Origin: Paramecium pentaurelia
Taxonomy: Eukaryota; Ciliophora; Oligohymenophorea; Peniculida; Parameciidae
Direction: 5' to 3'
Assembly: GCA_905183005.1 (NCBI GenBank)
Contig: CAJJDO010000073.1
Span: 310,001 to 374,000, forward strand
DNA length: 64,000 nucleotides
In this document: piece by piece, positions 37,059 to 47,901 of the stretch
Numbering within the stretch: position 1 is the first letter of the stretch
Layout: each line of letters begins with the position of its first letter
Position numbers and translations under genes: made by a program
Notes under the pieces: generated by a model
Database searches by the model: none
What the model was told of the DNA's origin: nothing
Seen by the model: only the letters and a program-made list of their open reading frames with translations

Positions 37059-37774
37059 TCAATACAAGCTGCAACATTTATTATTTGTTTTTTTGGCATT
37101 TTTATAGAAATCTAAACTTACACTACTCATATCTTTTGATTTGGCCATTAAAGATTCCAAAGTCTCTCCTCTTTTTAAAAGCTAATCATATAGAAGAGAC
37201 CTACATCATCAAGAGATTAATGCACTATCATAGTAACTTCATTAAGAGTATTCTCAATCTTAAGTAATTTATCAACTTCTTTAGGATCTTAATAAAGTTT
37301 TATGAATTCTTCAAATTTTGGTATATTAATGTTTTGATCAGCTTTAAAATGTTGAAATATAGTGAATACCATTTATTGTGTCTAAAAACATTGAATTATA
37401 TTGACGATAGTATTCTTAATACATATTTTGTATAACCATAAAAGCAACTTTTTCTGGATATTAATCATCTGCAATAACTAAAGCAACTAAATTATTTTTA
37501 TCAATGCATATATATGAAACAGCATGAGCCTCTTGATTAGTGATAGCATTTCTAGTACCAGGTTTAGCTCGTCTAATATTTTATACTATATAGAATACGC
37601 TGCACAAGTTCTAGCACCAAAATTGAGAGTTTCTTTAAAGAAAGGACGCTAAAACCAACTAAAATATATATTTATTCAAAAATTGTACTTCACAAATGAA
37701 AGCTCATAGTTTTAAGATATAAAAATAGGATTTTCAGGATGGTATTTCAATAGGTACATTGCTATAATTCTCAT
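37059..37774 (-). CDS. YKT6: YKT6, longin R-SNARE
   Basis: 202 residues. The longin domain includes WFQRPFFKETL, ARAKPGTRN and LVALVIADDQYPEKVAFMVI; the SNARE helix reads IENTLNEVTMIVHQSLDDLL, then KRGETLESLMAKS with the zero-layer Arg. The C-terminus is KCCSLY: a Cys pair as in other YKT6 proteins (palmitoylation plus prenylation), although the final Tyr is not a classical CaaX residue. YKT6 acts in ER-Golgi, endosomal and vacuolar fusion. Introns 37659-37688 (30 nt), 37573-37598 (26 nt), 37342-37369 (28 nt, ends AAG) and 37182-37204 (23 nt); spliced length is an exact multiple of three. Its start is 32 bp from the start of the divergent senescence-domain gene. Confidence 0.93.
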
Positions 37775-37806
37775 TTTACACGTATCTATTATTTAAAATA
37801 TTAAAA
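37775..37806. promoter_or_regulatory. 32-bp divergent intergenic region (YKT6 / senescence-domain gene)
   Basis: Only 32 bp separate the two start codons. Both promoters and both 5' leaders must fit here or overlap the neighbouring coding sequence. It is AT-rich; no named element can be recognised. Confidence 0.55.
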
Positions 37807-38890
37807 ATGTAATAAGAACAACCAAGAGAAATGGCTTAAGTTGTTTCAATAGCAGAGAATGCATAATTCTTTAGATTGATACAAAATTCCAGAACCAAGG
37901 TTTTCTAAGGAACAGTAAAGTTAGCCCAATTTTAAGATTCAAAAACACATTTCATTACTATTGAGAGTTTCTGTCAGAATATTGTTCCTGGTACTCCTTT
38001 TGTGTACATATAATCTGAATCTGGCTTAACACTTATTTTCCCTCATATAGACTAAGGTAATAGATGAAAAACACAATATGTTTTAGGTTTAAATGGAATC
38101 TTTATTCCACAAAGTGACTTATTAAATGTATTCCAAACAGCCTTAAATACTGTAGTTTCTATGGTCCCATTTGATTAGGCCATGTAAATACAACAATTTA
38201 AAGACACCATAGAACTACATTGCAAAGACATTGCTACTAACACATTAGATAATCCTAATGATGCTGCTTCCTATATTGCAAAGGGTGGAGAGTATATATA
38301 ATAATTTTATTCCTTTAGCTATCTTAAGAAAGGATTCATGTTTTTGGGAACAATGATGGCAACAGGAATAAATAAAGGAAGTCAATATTTGAATGATAAA
38401 ATTCAGCCAGGTTAAGAAGTTTAAGTTGATCCAAATACAAAGACTAAATTTTAGGCTACCAAAGAAAAAGTCAGTGAAGTCTTTGATGTAACAGGATAAT
38501 ATCTTGGATAACTATTTAAGCCAGTGGCAGAGAAGACTAAAGAGTTAACAAATGAATTAGGACATAAAATAGATAATTCAGATAGCTAAAGTAAATATAA
38601 TAGAAATAATATTTTTAGTTTTAAAGTAGAGTAAATAATTGACATCAGCTACTTGGGATGCAGCAGGAACAGCTCTTTCTGGATTAGGTACAGCCTTATG
38701 TTAGGTGGGAAGTTCTATTGGAAATGGAACAAAATAAATAGTTTAAAAGAAATATGGAACTGAAGTTGTTAATACTTATTTAGGTGGTGATTAGTAATAA
38801 CAGTAAGTACAATAATAATAATAATAACAATAATAATAATTGGATCAATATCAACCATTGATTGAAGAATAACCAGCACCTTCTTCATGA
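37807..38890 (+). CDS. Senescence/spartin-domain protein
   Basis: 341 residues. The C-terminal half has the low-complexity helical pattern of the senescence domain of plant ERD7 and spartin: DAASYIAKGGEYIQQF, then LKKGFMFLGTMMATGINKG, and TWDAAGTALSGLGTAL, Gly-zipper-like segments that bind lipid droplets or membranes. The N-terminal half (NIVPGTPFVYIQSESGLTLI, then FIPQSDLLNVFQTALNTV) is beta-rich. The C-terminus carries a mixed TAA/CAA Gln run, then QPAPSS. Introns 38057-38086 (30 nt, removes a TGA) and 38591-38618 (28 nt); spliced length is an exact multiple of three. Domain call is moderate, by pattern. Confidence 0.75.
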
Positions 38891-38939
38891 AAAAATATCA
38901 TATAATTATTATCATTAGTAAAATTTCTTTTTTATATTA

Positions 38940-40704
38940 TCAAAGAATCTTCCCATCAATTAAGAGGGAATGTTGGTTGAAACTTATAGAACCATTTTGT
39001 TTTATTCTATTAAGTTCATACTTTTCTTCAAATATCGATTTAATTAAAGGTGAGCTCTTTATTTGATCTTTTTTGGATATTATAATGCTTCCAATGTTTT
39101 GCACAGATTCCCTTTTGTATGTGATAAAGATAAAAACCTTTTAACTAAATTTGTATAAGCTAGAAACAATAATTATAATTAAGGATTCAAAAAAGGCATA
39201 AAGAATTTTGTTAACAAAATCTTTTTGTGCACATTTTATTTATTTTTGATTCCCATAATATAATGACAATTATCTATAATATTTTAGATGGGATAAAAGA
39301 TTAAGATGAGAATGCAAATGGCTATTAACATGGCTGCCAAAAAAATACCAAGGGCGATTTCTAGAAATTGAATTGCTTCTGATTAAAGTTTATTCAACAT
39401 CTATTATGTCAATTTAAGTTAATAATTAGTATAATCTGTTGTATCATGGAATCTTAATTGATGATAAATTACTTACATCATAAAGAGATAATTAAATTTC
39501 TTGATTTCATGAATTGTAATCACTAAATCCTTATCATATACACTATTGTAACGACAAAGCAAACTAGAGTTCTTTGGATATGAAGAACAATTGCTTTATT
39601 TTGTATCTTTTATTGAAGTCCAATCATCTAATGTAAATCCTGTAAGTGAGGTATTGAAGATATATATTGGAAGTAATGATAAACTAACATTGTAACTGTG
39701 ATATATAAGTAAACCCTTAGTATTTGCCAATAGAACCATATGTACATTCTGATCAGTTTTAACTACAAATTTATTTAAATCTGTCCCCAAATCTGATGCC
39801 ATCACTCCCTTTAAATTAAGATTTTAATCAAGCAAGGGCATGACTAATGTAACTTCAATTTTGTCTTTGGTAAATTCTATAATTATAACTAATTAAAAGT
39901 TACAAAGAAAGGGATCGGTAAATTAATAATCATAATCACGAAAATTTGATTGATTATACACACTGACACCTTTTAAAAACCAAGGTCTCTTTGGAATATT
40001 TAATCCATATATAGCATTTTTAAAATTAGTGCAAGGATATGAAAAATAAACTTAAGGTTCCTCCAAAGTTCCTACATAAAATAAGGATTTGATATTTAAT
40101 TTATTAGCATCCAATATATGACCTATAGGATACATAATTTCTTAAATCTTTAAATTTATTAAGGTAACCTTGTTCATTGGATAAGTTATGTTAGTTTTAT
40201 TTGTATAGCACATAAATGAATGCGTTTTTTATAATGAACCAGGTGGTTAATTTACCAGTATTTAAGGCATTTAATTTGTACCTGCATAATTCATATGAGC
40301 TCTATAATCTAAAGTAATTTTATCTTATTTTTCAAGGTTCCTATAAGATTATGAATAAATTTAATGAAGTATTTGTAATTAGTGGATATCTAAACTATTT
40401 TTAAATTATTACTTATATTAAATATCCCATCAAGGATACCATCATAGCTTCTCAAATGACTTTATAATGTATGTTTTGCATTATTATTATATATATCAAA
40501 AGATGATTATTCTAAAAGAGGAACAATTATCGCCATGTTGACTGAATAAATTCCTAAAACTACTCCAAGCATCACGATAAAAATAATAGAAAATTGAAGC
40601 AAGGCTTAATTTCTCATTCTAAGTTTCCAAAACCAATTATCTGAATATATAGGTATTTCTTTCAACTCTTTCAGTAGAACATTTTACTAACTTCCTTTCA
40701 TCAT
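38940..40704 (-). CDS. Two-TM receptor-like membrane protein, some exons unresolved
   Basis: Starts MMKGSQQ at 40704. A first membrane helix (LLQFSIIFIVMLGVVLGIYS) is followed by a large region of about 350 residues with an LDYRAHMNYAG motif and a later stretch (VMASDLGTDLNKFVVKTDQN, then LLANTKGLLIYHS) reminiscent of Cache-type extracellular sensor domains. A second helix (LEIALGIFLAAMLIAICILI) follows. The cytoplasmic end reads VNKILYAFFESLIIIIVSS and KSSPLIKSIFEEKYELN, ending TGA 38942-38940. Two junctions could not be placed: one near 40330-40400, where the frame changes without a clear intron, and one near 39240-39300. The Cache idea is a by-eye suggestion. No effector domain is seen, so it may end in a short tail or be damaged. 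Confidence 0.6.
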
Positions 40705-40921
40705 TTATTTATTATATTATTATATATAGCATCATGAAATTTAATTATTTAATGAATCTTGAGGAATTGAAAATTTATATTTGTGTCTTTCTAATGATGT
40801 TGAATTTACTAATATTTTATAATAATTCAATAATCTAAGATTTACTTTATGAAAAATATATAAATAAGTTTATAAAAATAACTCATATTGTTTTTATACA
40901 ATTTTTTATGAAATATATACT

Positions 40922-41356
40922 TCATTATTCAGTATCTTGAACTGCAATGACTTCAACTTCTACTAAACCACCTTTTGGTAATTATTTGACTGCAATGCAA
41001 ACTCTAGCTGGATAATCACCTTCAAAGAATTTAGCATAAGACTCATTCACTTTTGCAAAGTCAGCCATATCAACAAGATAAACAATGCATTTGACAATAT
41101 TCTTAAAGCTAGACTTTGCTGCTTCTAATAAGATTCCCACATTCTTCATAGCTTATGTTGCTTATTCTGCTACATCTTCAGAAATAAGATTTCCTGTCTA
41201 TTATATATATAGATTATAAGTAATTACTTCAGGGACAATACCCAATTAACCTGATAAATAGACTAGATTGGCAGTTGGAGCAACAATTTTACCAGCTGAA
41301 TAGGGACCAATGGCTTTGAATTTATCTGTGTGAACTGTGGTGACTTATTGCTGCAT
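40922..41356 (-). CDS. RidA/YjgF family imine deaminase
   Basis: 134 residues. IGPYSAGKIV, YLSGQLGIVPE, the Arg in DYPARVCIAVKQLPKG and the closing VEVEVIAVQ are hallmark RidA segments. The Arg that holds the substrate carboxylate is present. RidA hydrolyses 2-aminoacrylate and other reactive imines and acts as a trimer. A 30-nt intron at 41198-41227 (frame-preserving) interrupts the loop between VPE and TGNLISED; without it the protein would have ten extra residues. Start 41356, stop TGA 40924-40922. Divergent from RPS25, with 48 bp between starts. Confidence 0.94.
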
Positions 41357-41404
41357 TAATTGGTATTAAATTTTTTTCAAAAATTTTATTAAAGATTTAA
41401 AATC
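41357..41404. promoter_or_regulatory. 48-bp divergent intergenic region (RidA / RPS25)
   Basis: Only 48 bp separate the two start codons, including a T-rich and an A-rich half. A highly expressed ribosomal gene must be driven from here or from inside the neighbouring gene. Confidence 0.5.
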
Positions 41405-41913
41405 ATGGTAATACATGTCTTAATATAATATAGGGAAAACAACCAACATAAGGTTAAAAGAAAACAAAGGATTAGATTGCTAAAGCTGCATCACAAAGAA
41501 GTAAATAAACAAAGAAGGTATTACATCTATTTTGATTATGCACAATAGAAATGGACCAAAGGAAGAGCAAAGGATAAGTTGAACAATGCCGTATATTTAG
41601 ATTAAGCATCCTACAAATAAATTGAGACTTAATTACCAAAAATGGGAGCATTGATCACAGTCTCAACAGTATCAGATAAATTCAAAGTAAATGGGTAAAA
41701 TATTGCTTCTATAATTATAATTATAGTTCTTTAGCCAGAAGATGCATCAGACACTTTGCAAAATCAGGTTTATTGGTTCCAGCCGGTGATTAAAACTCTA
41801 AATAATATATCTTCACTGTTAATGCCTAAGTCGTAGCTGCCTAAAAGGCTGCTGCCGCTGCTGCTGCTGCAGATAAGCCATAAACTTAAAAGAAAGCTCC
41901 AGCTAAGAAATGA
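41405..41913 (+). CDS. RPS25: 40S ribosomal protein S25 (eS25)
   Basis: 139 residues. KKKWTKGRAKDKLNNAVYLD, SLARRCIRHFAKSGLL and QYIFTVNAQ match eS25 throughout. Three introns: 41408-41433 (26 nt, directly after the ATG, a pattern common in ribosomal protein genes), 41518-41548 (31 nt, removes a TGA and restores KKKW) and 41695-41726 (32 nt); spliced length is an exact multiple of three. The C-terminal extension is Ala-rich (AAAAAAAAD), then Lys/Pro-rich. The exons are less AT-rich than neighbouring DNA, as expected for a highly expressed gene. Confidence 0.96.
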
Positions 41914-41987
41914 GTTTATAATTTAAGTACATTACAAATAATCATTTATGTATTTATAAAAAGAAATTATTACAAATAAATGTAAAC

Positions 41988-42576
41988 ATGTCAACTTTGC
42001 TTAAAAAACACAGCTTTAATTTAGTTGATTTGCTCTCATCATATCTGTCTCAAATGCACAAATAAAAATAAGTAATTATAATAAAGGTATTTGTTTATCA
42101 TATAAGTATCAAAAAGCCAATTATAAAACAAATATTGGATTCAATGTTCAAAATGTTAAAAGAAAACATTTAGTTATGACTTCTCGAATCTTTTAATTGA
42201 ATCTCATGAACTGAGTTTACTGACTGATAGAAGTCAACATCAATTTTAATTGAATGAAGTAAAATTTTATTTTAATATCAACTTTTCAACACTTTAGAGT
42301 TAACTTATTATTGAACCACAAATCTTCTAACGTCGTAGATCCATGAATGCTATTGATTTATTCACTAAAAATACATCACCAATTAGAAAAGAAAAGTCAA
42401 AAAATCCAACTTAAAAATTAAAACAATCTATCATTAATGTTAATAAATAAAATGTTCTTAAATCAAGTACCTAACTCAAAAATACTTCAAATAAAAAGCC
42501 AACTCATAAGAGATGCTAAACTGGTATTGTAGAAAATAAACAAGGTATTTTAAAACATAAAATATCTTAGTCTTGA
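41988..42576 (+). CDS. Small basic protein, exons unresolved
   Basis: ATG at 41988 gives MSTLLKKHSFNLVDLLSSYL and SQMHK. An intron then begins near 42072 (GTAATTATAA...ATATAAG). The following sequence is coding-like in more than one frame (CQKKTFSYDFSNLLIESHEL, then LTDRSQHQF). The last part is clear and in one frame: RRRSMNAIDLFTKNTSPIRK, then THKRCQTGIVENKQGILKHK, ending TGA 42574-42576. The protein is Lys/Ser/Gln-rich with no known domain. It starts 74 bp after RPS25, same strand. Confidence 0.45.
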
Positions 42577-42581
42577 ATAGT

Positions 42582-42797
42582 ATGTTAAACTTCAAAAAAT
42601 TAACAAAATAGAAAACTAGTCCTATCTAAAAATGTAGTTCTATATTCGATTATTTATTGAGTCTATCATATCAACATACAAAAGCATCCGATAGAAAACA
42701 GTTTAGTCTCGCTAATTCCTCGAAAATTGATAACAAAAAAAATATTAAAAGTAGATGTCATAGTCAAATATCAATCAAATAAAAAATAAAAAATTGA
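42582..42797 (+). CDS. Possible small protein, 71 residues
   Basis: An uninterrupted frame from ATG 42582 to TGA 42795 reads MLNFKKLTKQKTSPIQKC, SSIFDYLLSLSYQHTKASD and RKQFSLANSSKID. It begins 5 nt after the TGA of the previous gene, so the two may be exons of one gene joined by an intron I did not find. The start (short, basic, then a hydrophobic helix LLSL) echoes that of the previous gene. No family recognised. Confidence 0.35.
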
Positions 42798-43756
42798 TTC
42801 ATATCAATCCAAAAATTAATCTCATATACATTATTAGAAAAATATTTATAAAGAATTTTATGTCCATTTTACTAACTATAAGTAATTTATATTAAAATTT
42901 TAGCTTTATTAAATTCTTTATTTTAGATTTAATTGTAAAATTTGATACCTTTCTAGTTTCTTAAGTATATTCTAAGAATTTTAATTATAATTAATTTTTT
43001 TTTATATAATAAATAATTGAATGTTTATTTTTTCAGTTATTTAGTCAAATAAATGCTAAATAACCTGATAATTATATTGATAATCTATTCTCTAGATTCT
43101 GTAATTAAGTTTTAATCTTAAATAAGTATATTAAATTAGAAAGATTGATTGCATCATCATCATCATTCTAATAATTAAGAATAATATCAAAAAGAGGTAA
43201 TTATAAAATATATTATTTTAACATTTCTAGTTAATTAAAAAACATATGAAATAATTATTATACAAATAGGTTTCATTACAAAAATATTATAATAGTTTTT
43301 AATGAAATGAAAATCAATAAAAAATCATCTTTAATTACATAATAATTTGAAAGTTTATAGAAATTAATATATTCTTTCATTATTTAGATATAGAAAATAC
43401 TATTTTAATAAATTAATAATGTGATATTATCAATATAATTATTAATTTATTTGCATATACACTTTTCCATTAATTAATATCGATATATTATTATGATATC
43501 TTTTAAAAGTATATAGTTGAGTATAGTTTTTATGAGTATTAGATTTCTGTGTTATAACTAATGAAATATAACAAAATTTATATTTAATTTGGTTATTTAT
43601 ATTTGAATATATATATGAATTAAAGTGTTATATACCAAATGAACATTAAGAATTATAATATTATGTATATATATGATTTGGTGTCAAGTGAGGAATTAAT
43701 TAGATAAGGTGAAAAGGATGTGAATATTAAAGTTATTATTAAATATAAAATTAAAT
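42798..43756. other. Non-coding AT-rich region, no gene seen
   Basis: About 960 bp with frequent TGA on both strands. Contains TA-rich runs and a short CAT repeat near 43153-43166. It should include the promoter of the cyclase gene at its right end, but no recognised element was found. Confidence 0.55.
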
Positions 43757-46340
43757 ATGACTGATCAGCCATAAGCACCAGCAGATGTGGACATTTTTTA
43801 ACAAACTATTGAAAAGAAGTATAATTTGTATGTTTATTAGTATAGTTCTCATCGTGCATCTATTTTTGAAATAGTTTTGGAGAGTACAGTATTTTAAGTA
43901 ATAATAAACATTCTGACTCTTTATGCTCTTTTTGGAGATGATATAAGAGTAGCTGCTTTTCGATTAAGTGCAGACATAGTTTTTGATGCCTTAAACATCA
44001 CATGTTTGGTAAGCACAGTTTTATTAATGAGTTTAGATAATGTTTTCAACAGAAATCATACTGTCAGTAATAGTTAAAGAGGGATACTTTCTGTCCTTCT
44101 TCTTCTGGCTTGACACAATTTCAACAATTTCTTTATTACTTGATATTAGTCTTTTTAATTAGGCTGTTGGATTGAGTGGAGCAGGAGGTTAAGCTAAAAA
44201 TACAGCAGGACTAGCAAGAGCAGGTAGAGCATCAAGAGTGGGAACTAAAGCAGGTAGAGTAGTTAGATTGGTGAGATTGATAAGATTGGTGAAAGTCTAT
44301 AAATCAGCAAATAAGGATGATGAAGATAAGGTTTCTAAATTAATAGCCCAAAGAAGATAGAAAAGAAAAGTTACTGCAGTAGAACCATAATTACAAGACA
44401 GAGGTGAATAAAACATTCCTGCATAAAGTGAGGAAGGAGAAACTAAAGAATCAAAAGTTTCAAAAATGTTATCAGATTCAACTACAAAAAAGGTCATCAT
44501 AGTTGTCTTAGCATTATTATTTTTAATTCCATTGTTTTCTGTAGATTATTTTGTGTCACCACCAACAAGTATGTTGATGTAAGCTTAATAATTTGTAAAA
44601 CTTGCTGAATCAGAATCATCAACATATGATGATGTAAAAAATGCATATAATTAAATTATCATTGATCATAGTGGCATTGACAATTATATTGTATTATTTA
44701 CTAGTCCACTTTATAATTATAAGGATTTCCCAATTTATGAACATGAAGACTATCCAAATTTAAGAACTGATGAATAAGATGTTGGAGCATATACTTTAGA
44801 TTATGAAACTCTTATAAAAACTACTAATCTACCTAATGATGCAATTGTAAATTTTGAGTATTTTAATTTAAATTATATTCTTTTAGTAAGGAAAATCCTG
44901 ATGTTGTTGGTATATTGAGTACAAGATAAGCAGCTATGATGACAAGTATCTTATCAATTATCAGAACTATATTTGTGAGTATAGTCTTAACATTTGGAGC
45001 TATGATGTTTTCAAAAGATTCAAATGATTTAGCATTGAGACCCTTAGAAAGAATGATTGATAAAATTAATAAAATAGCTAATGATCCTTAAATTGTTACA
45101 GAAATGGCTGTTATATAAAATGAAAATTCTAATGAAACAGTTAAAATTGAAAACACAATTGTTAAAATTGGAACATTACTAGCATTAGGATTTGGTGATG
45201 CTGGTACTGAAATTATTAGAATAAATATGAAAAAGTAAGGAGATGTTGATCCAATGTTACCTGGAATCAAAAAAGTAGCTATTTATGGATTTTGTGATAT
45301 CAGAAATTTCACAGATGCAACAGAAGTTCTTTAAGAAGATGTCATGGTGTTTGTTAATAACATAGGAGACATAGTACATACAATGGTTGATAGATATATG
45401 GGTGCAGCTAATAAGAATATTGGTGATGCATTTTTATTGGTTTGGAAAACTAGACCAGAAACCTATTCTTTTGAAGAAGATAATGTAATTTGGCATGATA
45501 AATAGTAATAAATTATTATATTATAGATATATATCAACTTTGTCTGATTGTGCTTTGATTTCTTTTATGAAAATTTAATGCAAAATTAATAGAGAACCAA
45601 AGATTCTAGCTTATAGATAAGATAAAAGATTACAAGCTAGAATGGATAATTATAAAGTCAAGATAGGATTTGGACTTCATATGGGATGGGGAATTGAAGG
45701 AGCTATTGGATCTAATTATAAAATTGATGCTTCATATTTGAGTCCTAATGTTAACATGGCATCAAGATTAGAAGCAGCTACTAAACAATATGGAGTTCCA
45801 ATTTTAATTTCAGAATAACTATATGAACATTTCTCACCTGAATTCTAAGAATATATTAGACATATAGATAGAGTTTGTGTTAAAGGATCTAATATCCCTG
45901 TTAGTCTTTATACTATTGATATGAATGTAGATAATTTACCCTAAAGTAATGATCCATTAGTGAAATACAAAGAGTTCACTAAGGAAGAATTGAAAATGAT
46001 TTTAAGATAAAAGAAATTGGAAATTAAAGAATAAATTGAAAATGGAGAATTTAAAGCTGCAGATCATCTATAAGAAAATAAAGATCTTAGATTAATATTG
46101 ACTGGATTTAAAAAAGATTTTATGGTATATATTGTGATTATAAAAATATAGGAAGTATTTCGTAAAGCCTTTTAAGCTTATTTGGATGGAGATTGGAAAA
46201 CTGCTCGTGCTATGTTCTAAGAGGCTCTTAAACTTAAACCAAATGATGGTCCAACAGAGGCAGTTTTGCATAGTATGGAGGAAACAAATTATCAGAAACC
46301 CAGTGATTGGAAAGGATATAGAGAATTAACAGAGAAATGA
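43757..46340 (+). CDS. Ion-channel-like / class III nucleotide cyclase fusion
   Basis: 825 residues. The N-terminus has helices like S1-S3 of a voltage sensor (EGYFLSFFFWLDTIST), then an S4-like segment RVVRLVRLIRLVKVYK. A further membrane helix follows (KKVIIVVLALLFLIPLF), then an extracytoplasmic loop and another helix (SILSIIRTIFVSIVLTFGAM). The cyclase domain has both metal Asp (FCDIRNFT, NIGDAF), a Lys (AANKN) and an Asp (IDASYL) that together favour ATP, and the transition-state pair (VNMASR). A TPR-like C-terminus (AYLDGDWKTARAMFQEALKL) ends it. Introns 44009-44036, 44858-44886, 45505-45526 and 46125-46151 (22-29 nt); spliced length is an exact multiple of three. Related fusions are known in ciliates and Plasmodium (ACalpha), where membrane voltage or K+ flow links to cAMP. 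Adenylyl rather than guanylyl activity is inferred. Confidence 0.9.
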
Positions 46341-46353
46341 TTAATATTAAATA

Positions 46354-47796
46354 ATGAATAAGTTTACACTGAAGTTCTTTAACTCTTAATTGGAACTCCA
46401 ATATCAAAATGAAAAAATTGGAAGACTTAGAAAACCTGTATTTTATGTGTTTATGACACTTGGTTTGATACTAAATATTTCAAAAGTGCTAATCGATTTA
46501 GGCAAGTTGTAACTATCCTATCAATACATAAATTATATTTTGATTACTTTGGCAGTGGTTTTGATCATTATAAGTGTGAAATGGCCACTTTACATCAGAT
46601 ACACCCTTATGATTGCCAATATTTCAACCTCCTTATTGTAGTTAAACTTCCCTGAAAATACTAAATCATAATTGTATTATAGCTATGGAAATAATTTTAT
46701 GGAATTTTAAGCCTGTGCTTATTTTGTCTCAGATTTTTTAGATAGTGTTGTCTAAGTCATATGTCACACTATCATTAAACTCATAATTACAATAAAAACA
46801 ACCTAGCATGTTGATCCTCAAGATATTCTTATGGGTATTGGTGCTGCTATAATGATTGTAATTGTTATATATATTTGTGATGCAAATGCACGTAAAGAGT
46901 TCCTTTCCAAAATTTGTGAGAATCTATGGGATTAATAATTATCTGAACTAATTAAACTTCCTTTCTTTAAAGTCACTTACTGTTAAAGGCTATTATAATT
47001 TAATTTTCTTAATGGTAAAGATTTACTTCAATTCCCTATGTATGATGAAGAGCTTTGTGATGGGTGTAATGTTAGAAACTTTTTAAAGTAATACAAATTT
47101 GAAGGATAAGAATTATAAGAGTTCTTGATGAAAAACTAAGAAGGTATAGCTAAAATTAATATGTCAAAACATAAATTCAATTTAAGAGTTGTAAATGTGG
47201 GCATTGATCATATATTTAAGATAATAATTTTGGATAGTCAGCAATCTAAAAATATCTCTCTTAATTAAAATATCAAAAAACCAATTAAAATTTATATCTA
47301 ACAAACTTCATAGAAAAACAATCAACTTTTTTTTAATTGGGGAATCATTTCATTATTACTTATTAATGATAATAGTGTATAAGAAATATCATTATTTAAG
47401 ATATTAAGTAGATTCAATTCCAAATTTTCTAAATTATCAAAAATCAAATTTCTCTTAAAGGGAGATGATACTCTCACTTTTTTAAGTTACTCAAATTTAA
47501 TCAGAATATATTTAATACAAATTTATTAAATAATTACACATTTTTATGAATCTCAAGAAAAAAAAACTAATAAATTAAAATCAAAATCTAAAACTACTTT
47601 AATAACAATGATAATTTATAAAGAATGTGATTCAATGGTTTTACAATTACCTCTTACAATTAACCAATTGTTTTTCATAAGCAAATATTCTAATAATTTT
47701 TTCATAAAATAAATTGAATAAAAGATTCTAAACTCTCCAATAACAAGTGATTTGAAAATATACTTTAATACAAGTATTCCTTTCAAATAATTTTGA
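46354..47796 (+). CDS. Six-TM protein of unknown function (paralogue A)
   Basis: 480 residues with no intron. MNKFTLKFFNSQLELQYQN starts a short cytoplasmic lead, then about six membrane helices (VFYVFMTLGLILNISKVLI, INYILITLAVVLIIIS, LYIRYTLMIANISTSLL, and MGIGAAIMIVIVIYIC last). A soluble C-terminal half of about 250 residues follows (RKEFLSKICENLWDQQL, LPFFKVTYCQRLL). The gene at 59240-60700 encodes a protein of nearly equal size with the same start and layout. It begins just 13 bp after the cyclase stop, in a different frame. No known family could be named; the C-terminal half recalls a sensory or kinase-like module, but no catalytic motif is visible. Confidence 0.85.
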
Positions 47797-47901
47797 ATTT
47801 ATATTAAAATATATATATATATATATATCTAATAATATTTTATTACAAATTTTAATTGTTAAAAAAATTAATTAATAATTTGTTTAAAAAATTCCCGCTT
47901 T

